The notes under the pieces were generated by a model. The model did no database searches. It was given only the letters and a program-made list of their open reading frames with translations, and was not told the origin of the DNA. Shown one piece after another: positions 58,683 to 64,000 of a stretch of DNA of 64,000 bases (its first letter is position 1; every line of letters begins with the position of its first letter). Source of the DNA: Chloroflexota bacterium (GTDB lineage Bacteria > Chloroflexota > Anaerolineae > UBA4142 > SHND01); NCBI GenBank assembly GCA_004295045.1, contig SHND01000055.1, forward strand, positions 74,105 to 138,104, written 5' to 3'. A program made the translations under genes and the position numbers.

Positions 58683-59462
58683 ATGTCCGTAGTCTCCATC
58701 TCCTCTGTCAACAAAATATTCGGCAAGCCGGGCGAGAATCAAACGATTGCGCTCAAGGATATTGACTTGCAAATCGAGCAAGGCGAATTCATTTCACTGA
58801 TTGGTCCTTCGGGCTGCGGAAAATCTACGCTCTTGCGCATCATTGGCGATTTGATTTCGCCGACGAACGGCACGGTGTTGGTGAATGGCAAGCCCGCGCC
58901 GCAAGCGCGCGAAAATCGCGAGTACGGCATTGTGTTCCAAGCGCCCGTGTTATTCGATTGGCGTTCGGTGGAAAAAAATGTGCAGCTGCCTTTGGAAATC
59001 ATGGGCAAGTCGCCGCACGAACGCACCGCACGTGCGAACGAGATGCTGGAACTCGTGGAACTGAATGGTTTTCAAAAACATTATCCGTACCAACTTTCGG
59101 GCGGGATGCAGCAGCGCGTTTCGATTGCGCGCGCCTTATCGTTCAATCCACCGCTGCTGTTGATGGACGAGCCGTTCGGCGCGTTGGATGAAATTACGCG
59201 CGAACGTTTGAACGCGGAATTGTTGGATATTTGGAGCCGCACGAAAACGACGATTGTGTTCGTGACGCATTCGATTCCCGAAGCGGTGTTCCTCTCGACG
59301 CGCGTAGTGGTCATGAGCGCGCGCCCCGGACGGATCACGCAAATCATTCCGATTGATTTGCCGCAGCCGCGCAGCGGGGAAACGCGCGAGTCGCCGCGCT
59401 ATTATGAATTGATTACGCAGGTGCGGGAAGGGTTGCGCGGTGGTGAGGGAATGAAGGAGTAA
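58683..59462 (+). CDS. ABC transporter ATPase (TauB/SsuB type)
   Basis: 259 residues. Walker A GPSGCGKST, Q-loop FQAPVLFDW, signature LSGGMQQRVSIARAL, Walker B LLMDEPFGALD, H-loop VTHSIPEA. This pattern is of nitrate/sulfonate/NMT1-type importers. It lies between two permease genes; the second starts one base after its stop. Confidence 0.93.
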   Translation: MSVVSISSVNKIFGKPGENQTIALKDIDLQIEQGEFISLIGPSGCGKSTLLRIIGDLISPTNGTVLVNGKPAPQARENREYGIVFQAPVLFDWRSVEKNVQLPLEIMGKSPHERTARANEMLELVELNGFQKHYPYQLSGGMQQRVSIARALSFNPPLLLMDEPFGALDEITRERLNAELLDIWSRTKTTIVFVTHSIPEAVFLSTRVVVMSARPGRITQIIPIDLPQPRSGETRESPRYYELITQVREGLRGGEGMKE

Positions 59463-59463
59463 G

Positions 59464-60309
59464 ATGAGCTCCTCTGCTGAAAAAGTTTATTCGAATCGCC
59501 CCGCGCCAAAAAAGGACGAAACGCGTGTTTCGCTGTTTGACCGCCTGCGCTACTATTTACCCACCATCATCATTTTCTTTGCGGTGCTGCTGCTGTGGGA
59601 AGTATTGGTGCGCGCATTACAAATCAAACAATTCATAATGCCCGCGCCGAGTTCGATCTTTGAGGCGTTTCGCGCAAGTCTCGCGCAGATGATCGCGCTG
59701 GGCGTTTATACCGGCACCGAAGCGCTCGGCGGATTTATTTTGGGCTGCGGCTTGGGGATCGCGGTGGCGTTGGCGACCGCGCGCTGGACGGCAGCGCGCG
59801 AGACGTTGCTTCCGTTGGCGATTGCGGCGAATTCGGTTCCCATCATCGCGTTCGCGCCGATCATGAACAATTGGTTTGGCATCACGAATCAAACTTCTAA
59901 AATGGCAATCGTCGCGGTGATCACATTTTTCCCGATGATGATCAACATGACGCGCGGCTTGACGCTGGTGGACCCATCCGCGTTGGAATTGATGCGTTCG
60001 TACGCGGTGAACGAGTGGACGGTGCTGCGCGAGGTACGCATTCCCAATTCACTGCCGTACATGTTCAACGCGTTCAAGATTTGCTCCACGCTCGCGTTGA
60101 TTGGCGCGGTGGTGGGCGAATTTTTTGGCGGCACGCGCGACGCGTTGGGCGTTTATATTACGCAAGAAGCCGCGCTGTTTCGTTTTGAAAATTCGTGGGC
60201 GGCGATTGTGATTGCGTGTTTATTGGGTATCGGATTTTATGTGTTGATTGTGGCAATTGAACGTTTGGTGATTCCTTGGCATGCGTCCGTGCGCAAGACG
60301 GAAGAATGA
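59464..60309 (+). CDS. ABC transporter permease, second
   Basis: 281 residues, paralogue of the first permease with six membrane segments and the EAA-type loop TRGLTLVDPSALELMRSYAVNEWTVLREVRIPNSLPYMFNAFKICSTLALIGAVVGEFFG. The stop-start contact with the ATPase gene (TAAG ATG) implies coupled translation. Confidence 0.92.
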   Translation: MSSSAEKVYSNRPAPKKDETRVSLFDRLRYYLPTIIIFFAVLLLWEVLVRALQIKQFIMPAPSSIFEAFRASLAQMIALGVYTGTEALGGFILGCGLGIAVALATARWTAARETLLPLAIAANSVPIIAFAPIMNNWFGITNQTSKMAIVAVITFFPMMINMTRGLTLVDPSALELMRSYAVNEWTVLREVRIPNSLPYMFNAFKICSTLALIGAVVGEFFGGTRDALGVYITQEAALFRFENSWAAIVIACLLGIGFYVLIVAIERLVIPWHASVRKTEE

Positions 60310-60325
60310 GCGTGTTTGTGACTTA

Positions 60326-60443
60326 TGATTTCGGATTTGTGATTTCGGATTTGTGGTCGTACATTCGACACAAGATATTGCAAAGGAGGTGGCATTGACT
60401 CTATAAAGACAAAATCGAAAATCAGAAATCGAAAATCAAAAAT
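60326..60443 (+). repeat. Inverted repeat of GATTTCGGATTTGTG words
   Basis: TGATTTCGGATTTG words (60326-60355) are mirrored by AAATCGAAAATCAGAAATC-type words (60411-60443). The loop contains AAAGGAGG (60383-60390) and the right arm runs up to the SD (GGAGGAG) of the binding-protein gene. Confidence 0.75.
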
Positions 60444-60463
60444 GTAAAGGACGGAGGAGAAGA

Positions 60464-61651
60464 ATGAAAAAGTTTGCATTGTTGATCGCGGTAATGGCAA
60501 TCGTTGCCGTTTTTGCCGCGTGCGCGCCCGCTGTACAGCCGACGGCGGTGCCACCTACCACCGCGCCACAGCCGACCGCAGCGGCACAACCCACCAGCGC
60601 GCCACAAGCGACAAGCGCCCCGTCGGGTGGCGCACTGACTCCCGTTACGCTGCAATTGCAATGGGTGCCGCAATCACAATTTTGCGGTTACTATGCCGCA
60701 TTGGATAAAGGGTACTGGAAAGATCTTGGACTCGACGTAACCATCAAGCCGGGCGCCGTCGAAATTGTGCCGCAGCAAGTTGTCGCCACCGGCGGCGCGG
60801 AATTTGGCGTGGCATGGGTCCCGAAAGTGTTGGCGTCCATCGAACAGGATGCAGACCTCGTCAACATCGCGCAGCCGTTCCAACGCTCAGGCACGCTCGA
60901 AGTTTCGTGGAAAGATTCCAACATCACCAAGCCCGAAGACTGGAAAGGCAAAAAAGTTGGCACATGGGGCTTTGGCAATGAACTCGAACTGTATGCGGCG
61001 ATGCGCAAGGTGGGCATTGATCCGAACAACAAAGCGGATGTCACAATCGTCCAACAACCGTTTGACATGTCGCTCTTGTTGAATCGCGAGCTGGACGCGG
61101 CAGAGGCGATGACGTACAACGAATACGCTCAAGTCCTCGAGGCAGTGAATCCGCAAACGGGCGAATTGTACAAACCGGAAGATTTGAACGTCATCAATTT
61201 CAATGATGTCGGCACCGCAATGCTGCAAGACGGCATTTTCACGCGCGGGGATTGGATTCAGGACGCCAAGAATCAAGAGACCGCCGTCAAGTTTTTGGAA
61301 GGCGCGTTCAAAGGTTGGGTTTTCTGCCGCGACAATTTTGATGATGCCGTCGCCATCGTTCTAAAATACGGCACGACGCTGGGCAAAGGACATCAAGCGT
61401 GGCAGTTGAATGAAATCAACAAGCTCATCTGGCCCTCCCCGAACGGGATTGGCATGATGGACGAAGCCGCGTTCAAACGCACGGTTGAAGTTGCGTTGGG
61501 TTCGCAAGCGATCAAAGCCGCGCCCAAGGATGGCGTGTACCGCACCGACCTCGCGCAAAAAGCAGTTGATGCGCTAAAAGCAGCCGGCGTAGATGTGACG
61601 GGCGCGAACTATAAACCCGAGACGGTAGAAATTACCAAGGGCGGAGAGTAA
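60464..61651 (+). CDS. NMT1/THI5-like ABC substrate-binding lipoprotein
   Basis: 395 residues. Lipobox FAAC near residue 20, an Ala/Thr/Pro/Gln linker (about 22-60), then VTLQLQWVPQSQFCGYYAALDKGYW, the hallmark of the pyrimidine-precursor/riboflavin-type binding family, EIVPQQVVATGGAEFGVAWVPKVLAS, KGKKVGTWGFGNELELYAAM and LLNRELDAAEAMTYNEYAQ. It feeds the two permeases upstream. Known members carry formylaminopyrimidine (ThiY) or riboflavin (RibY); no thiamine or FMN riboswitch is seen, so the ligand is open. An LLM-family enzyme follows. Confidence 0.92.
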   Translation: MKKFALLIAVMAIVAVFAACAPAVQPTAVPPTTAPQPTAAAQPTSAPQATSAPSGGALTPVTLQLQWVPQSQFCGYYAALDKGYWKDLGLDVTIKPGAVEIVPQQVVATGGAEFGVAWVPKVLASIEQDADLVNIAQPFQRSGTLEVSWKDSNITKPEDWKGKKVGTWGFGNELELYAAMRKVGIDPNNKADVTIVQQPFDMSLLLNRELDAAEAMTYNEYAQVLEAVNPQTGELYKPEDLNVINFNDVGTAMLQDGIFTRGDWIQDAKNQETAVKFLEGAFKGWVFCRDNFDDAVAIVLKYGTTLGKGHQAWQLNEINKLIWPSPNGIGMMDEAAFKRTVEVALGSQAIKAAPKDGVYRTDLAQKAVDALKAAGVDVTGANYKPETVEITKGGE

Positions 61652-61734
61652 GCAGGTAAAAAAGTAGACAGGTAGACAGGTAGGCAAGTAGGAAAGAGAA
61701 TATTTTCTTGTCTACCTGTTTTCTTGTTTCCCTC
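61652..61734 (+). repeat. Inverted repeat of GTAGACAGG words
   Basis: AGTAGACAGGTAGACAGG and related words (61664-61700) are mirrored by CTTGTCTACCTG and TTCTTGTTTCCC (61706-61731). It lies between the binding-protein and LLM genes and can form an imperfect hairpin. Confidence 0.75.
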
Positions 61735-61748
61735 ATTTGGAGACAACG

Positions 61749-62846
61749 ATGTCACACTTGGATTTTGGCATTACGCTGAAAAGCGACCTCGACGTTCGTC
61801 GTGAAGTGAAACTCGCGCAGCAGGCGGAGGCGGCGGGTTTCGGGTATGTGTGGACGTTCGATTCGCATGTGTTGTGGCAAGAGTGTTATACGCGCATGGC
61901 GTTGTGGGCGTGGAACACAAAAAAGATTCACATCGGCACGCTCGTCACCAATCCCATCGTGCGCGATATTACCGTCACCGCGAGCGGGTTCGCGACCCTG
62001 CAAAAAATTTCGCGCGGGCGGATGGATTTGGGAATTGGGCGTGGCGATTCGTCGCGGCGCGTGTTGGGCAAGAAACCGACGACGAATGACAACCTGATGA
62101 ATTTCGTTCAAGAGTTTCGCGAACTCACGCTGGGGCATCCTGTTGAATACGATGGCTATCCGATTCAACTGATGTGGGCGGACGCGGGCGTGCCGCCGGT
62201 GTGGGTTGCGGGGTACGGACCCAAAGTTTTGACGGCGGCAGGAAAATACGCGGACGGAATAATTTTGCAATTCGCGGATCCGCATCTTGTGAAATGGTGC
62301 AGTGATTTTGTAAAGCAGGGCGCGCAAGAAGCAGGGCGCGACCCGCGCGACATCAAAATCATGGCAGCCGCGCCCGTTTGGATTTCCGATGATTTGGAAG
62401 TGGCGCGTGAGCATGTGCGCTGGTTTCCCGCGCTCGTGTCGAATCATGTTGTTGATTTATTGAAACGGCATCCGCGCGAAGAATTGCCCCCCGAACTTTA
62501 TACGTACGTGGAAGACCGCAAGGGCTATGATTATTTGCATCACGCGCAAGTGGGCAGCGATAACGCGCAATTCGTTTCGGATGAAATCGTCGACCGCTAT
62601 TGCATCGTCGGCAACGTGAAAGAACAAATTCGCCGCCTCGAAGAATTGCAATCGCTCGGCGTGAGCCAGTTCAACATTTATCTCATGGTGGGCGACGAAG
62701 AAAAACAGGTGGCGGCGTATGGAAGCAAAGTGATTCCGCATTTCAATGGTGGGAAAAAGATTGGGAGCGCGAAACGCGCGAAAAAGAACGCGAAACCCGC
62801 GAAAGGTAAGGCGAAACCCGCGAAAAAGGCAGCGCGCAAAAAATAG
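61749..62846 (+). CDS. LLM-class oxidoreductase (TIGR03842-like)
   Basis: 365 residues. LDFGITLKSDLDVRREVKLAQQAEAAGFGYVWTFDSHVLWQECY starts a luciferase-like TIM barrel; VTNPIVRDITVTASGFATL, RMDLGIGRGDSSRR and PPVWVAGYGPKVLTAAGKYADGIIL follow. This is the CPS_4043/TIGR03842 group close to Mer, which may use F420 or FMN. It lies at the end of a nitrogen-heterocycle-type importer operon, so oxidation of the imported ring is a fair guess. The last 30 residues are a Lys/Ala/Pro-rich tail (RAKKNAKPAKGKAKPAKK) not part of the barrel. ATG 61749 has GGAG 8 nt upstream. Confidence 0.88.
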   Translation: MSHLDFGITLKSDLDVRREVKLAQQAEAAGFGYVWTFDSHVLWQECYTRMALWAWNTKKIHIGTLVTNPIVRDITVTASGFATLQKISRGRMDLGIGRGDSSRRVLGKKPTTNDNLMNFVQEFRELTLGHPVEYDGYPIQLMWADAGVPPVWVAGYGPKVLTAAGKYADGIILQFADPHLVKWCSDFVKQGAQEAGRDPRDIKIMAAAPVWISDDLEVAREHVRWFPALVSNHVVDLLKRHPREELPPELYTYVEDRKGYDYLHHAQVGSDNAQFVSDEIVDRYCIVGNVKEQIRRLEELQSLGVSQFNIYLMVGDEEKQVAAYGSKVIPHFNGGKKIGSAKRAKKNAKPAKGKAKPAKKAARKK

Positions 62847-62870
62847 TGACCTCTCTTGCACATTCTATCG

Positions 62871-62905
62871 AGGCGTAGCGCCAAATCGGCTCTGCGCCTT
62901 TTTTG
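62871..62905 (+). terminator. Intrinsic terminator of the importer/LLM operon
   Basis: AGGCGTAG pairs with CTGCGCCT (one G-U) and is followed by T6. Confidence 0.75.
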
Positions 62906-62918
62906 TCTCCATATCCCC

Positions 62919-62948
62919 TTGTCACCTACGCGCAAGCGGTGTTATCAT
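62919..62948 (+). promoter_or_regulatory. Promoter of the TfoX/YjbR-like gene
   Basis: TTGTCA (62919-62924), 18-bp spacer, TATCAT (62943-62948), 6 nt before ATG 62955. Confidence 0.6.
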
Positions 62949-62954
62949 ACATGC

Positions 62955-63296
62955 ATGCCCAAAGCCGTCGCGTCGTCTCCTTCTCAAAAACTTTTCGACA
63001 CCATCGCCCGGGAATTTGCCTCCGAAGATGCGGGCATCAAAAAATCGAACGCGTTCGGCGCGCCATGCCTCAAGGTACGCGGCAAAATTTTCGCGTGCTG
63101 GTCGGGCGAAAGCATGGTGGTCAAGCTCGATGAGGCAATGTTTGCGGAAGGGATGAAATTAAAAGGCGCGCACATTTTCAATCCGATGGGCAAGGGCAAA
63201 GGAATGAGACAGTGGCTCGTGCTGCCCTACACGCAGCGCGCGAAATGGCGCGCGTTCACGCAAGCGGCGCTCGTTTACGTTGCGTCTAAAACTTGA
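62955..63296 (+). CDS. TfoX N-terminal/YjbR-like small protein
   Basis: 113 residues, with GIKKSNAFGAPCLKVRGKIFACWSGESMVVKL followed by FAEGMKLKGAHIFNPMGKGKGMRQWLVLP, the alpha/beta layout of the TfoX-N/MmcQ-YjbR group, whose exact biochemical role is unclear. ATG 62955 is preferred because its promoter is directly upstream (6 nt); a longer frame would read through promoter and terminator. Confidence 0.72.
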   Translation: MPKAVASSPSQKLFDTIAREFASEDAGIKKSNAFGAPCLKVRGKIFACWSGESMVVKLDEAMFAEGMKLKGAHIFNPMGKGKGMRQWLVLPYTQRAKWRAFTQAALVYVASKT

Positions 63297-63297
63297 G

Positions 63298-63410
63298 ACA
63301 GTACATCACAGGTCTGTGTAGCTGGGCGTTCTCTAACGCCCGCATTCGCCGTGATTTCGACATCTCGCGCTAGAGAGCGCGATCTACGCGCCAAAATTGT
63401 GATGTACTGT
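63298..63410 (+). repeat. Three-way-junction-like inverted repeat
   Basis: Outer arms ACAGTACATCACA (63298-63310) and TGTGATGTACTGT (63398-63410) are perfect 13-bp complements. Inside, GGGCGTT-CTCT-AACGCCC and TCGCGCT-AGAG-AGCGCGA form two more perfect stems. No reading frame is present. It could be a miniature mobile repeat or a structured RNA. Confidence 0.75.
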
Positions 63411-63436
63411 GATACAAGCCAGTATAATTCATTGAA

Positions 63437-63520
63437 TTGGACGCCGAGTTTCGCGGATTAACGCGGATCTCCAATTTGAATTCAGCATTGCCGCGTTCAT
63501 CCGCGTTTATCCGCGTCCAA
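63437..63520 (+). repeat. Inverted repeat of ACGCGGAT words
   Basis: TTGGACGC with two CGCGGAT words (63437-63470) is mirrored by CATCCGCGTTTATCCGCGTCC (about 63498-63518) in two pieces; an imperfect long hairpin before the YcaQ-like gene. Confidence 0.75.
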
Positions 63521-63560
63521 ACCATTTGTGAAAATATTGTATCGTTTTTCAATTTGACTC

Positions 63561-64000
63561 ATGCCACAACGCCAACCATCGTCTCAAAAAATCAAATCTA
63601 TTTCCGCCCAAACCGCGCGTCGTCTCGCCATCACGAAACAGCATCTTGACGCGACGCGTTATGAAGCAACAACAGACGGCATCTATCAAACCGTCCGCGA
63701 CATCGGCTGCTTGCAATTGGATCCGCTCCAAACCGTTGCGCGCAGTCACACGCTCGTCGTCTTTTCGCGCGTCGGTCCGTATGAAATTGCTGACCTCGAC
63801 AAACTGATTTATCACGACAAAAAATTGTTCGAGTATTGGGCGCACGCGGCGTCGCACGTTCTCACCGAAGATTATCCGATTCATCATTTGCGGATGCGCG
63901 AATATGCAAAGACGGAGGACGCGTGGCACCTTCGCATCGCGGAATGGATAAACGCGAACAAAAAATTGCGCGACATGATTCTGCGCGAAATCAAACGTAA
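63561..64000 (+). CDS. YcaQ/AlkX-family winged-helix DNA glycosylase, N-terminal part (partial)
   Basis: The first 146 codons; the gene runs out of the window. SAQTARRLAITKQHLD, DIGCLQLDPLQTVARSHTLVVFSRVG and DKLIYHDKKLFEYWAHAASHVLTEDYPIHHLRMRE match the HTH_42/YcaQ family, where the QxD motif (here QLD) is linked to opening of interstrand crosslinks. Start ATG 63561; upstream is a hairpin repeat and no clear ribosome-binding site. Confidence 0.88.
   Translation, partial: MPQRQPSSQKIKSISAQTARRLAITKQHLDATRYEATTDGIYQTVRDIGCLQLDPLQTVARSHTLVVFSRVGPYEIADLDKLIYHDKKLFEYWAHAASHVLTEDYPIHHLRMREYAKTEDAWHLRIAEWINANKKLRDMILREIKR

Noticed and set aside
60383..60413. AAAGGAGG followed by TTG as a small gene
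   Set aside because: The frame stops after three codons; it is part of a hairpin loop.

Overview
The window reads as chromosomal DNA of a bacterium of the Chloroflexota, most like the Anaerolineae. I infer this from moderately high GC content, many exported proteins whose domains are joined by Thr/Pro-rich linkers, peptidase-MA and SH3/Ig-like surface proteins, an ECF sigma factor with a membrane anti-sigma protein, and F420-type oxidoreductase chemistry. No rRNA, integrase, transposase or CRISPR array is visible.

Layout. 0-9.4 kb: the end of a Trm112-like gene, two tandem secreted peptidase-MA paralogues, an aminotransferase, rnz, a candidate structured RNA, and a membrane protein with four cyclic-nucleotide-binding-like domains plus a partner. 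9.4-21.7 kb: tRNA-Leu(CAA), ECF sigma/anti-sigma pair, dus, polA, a glycosidase-like lipoprotein, argS and two lipid-binding-like membrane proteins. 21.7-24.2 kb: remains of an Rhs polymorphic toxin locus (a 5'-truncated Rhs core with an ADP-ribosyltransferase-like tip, a probable immunity gene, and an Rhs fragment broken by palindromic elements). 24.2-27.7 kb: three M42 aminopeptidase paralogues, the last a pseudoenzyme. 27.7-32.3 kb: a candidate small RNA, a PEP-utiliser swivel-domain protein, and a cobalamin riboswitch with btuF- and btuC-like genes. 32.4-42.3 kb: methyltransferase, UbiA prenyltransferase, DapA-family aldolase, META-domain lipoprotein, Nuo/hydrogenase-like membrane proteins with an orphan debranching-enzyme N-domain, folK, a polysaccharide deacetylase and a FecE-type ATPase that could serve BtuC. 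42.4-48.1 kb: an SMC protein without a recognisable hinge, two MntA-HepT fusion genes and ywbE. 48.1-55.7 kb: two aldehyde dehydrogenases, an Ig-like secreted protein, an orphan peptide-binding protein, and an MFS transporter behind an attenuator-like leader. 55.9-62.8 kb: a perfect-consensus promoter in front of a HerA-type ATPase, a complete NMT1/THI5-type ABC importer and an LLM-family oxidoreductase. 62.9-64 kb: a TfoX/YjbR-like gene and the start of a YcaQ-like glycosylase.

Two features run through the window. First, at least ten genes have a -10 box only 6-11 nt before the start codon, predicting leaderless or nearly leaderless mRNAs. Second, many intergenic gaps hold long inverted repeats built from short repeated words, one of which has become the variable stem of the cobalamin riboswitch. 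The most promising regulatory or defence-like candidates are the twin MntA-HepT fusions (the second flanked by 54-bp direct repeats from the ywbE 3' end), the leader-peptide attenuator before the MFS gene, the leader ORF overlapping the riboswitch terminator, and a four-hairpin small RNA with a C-rich loop.
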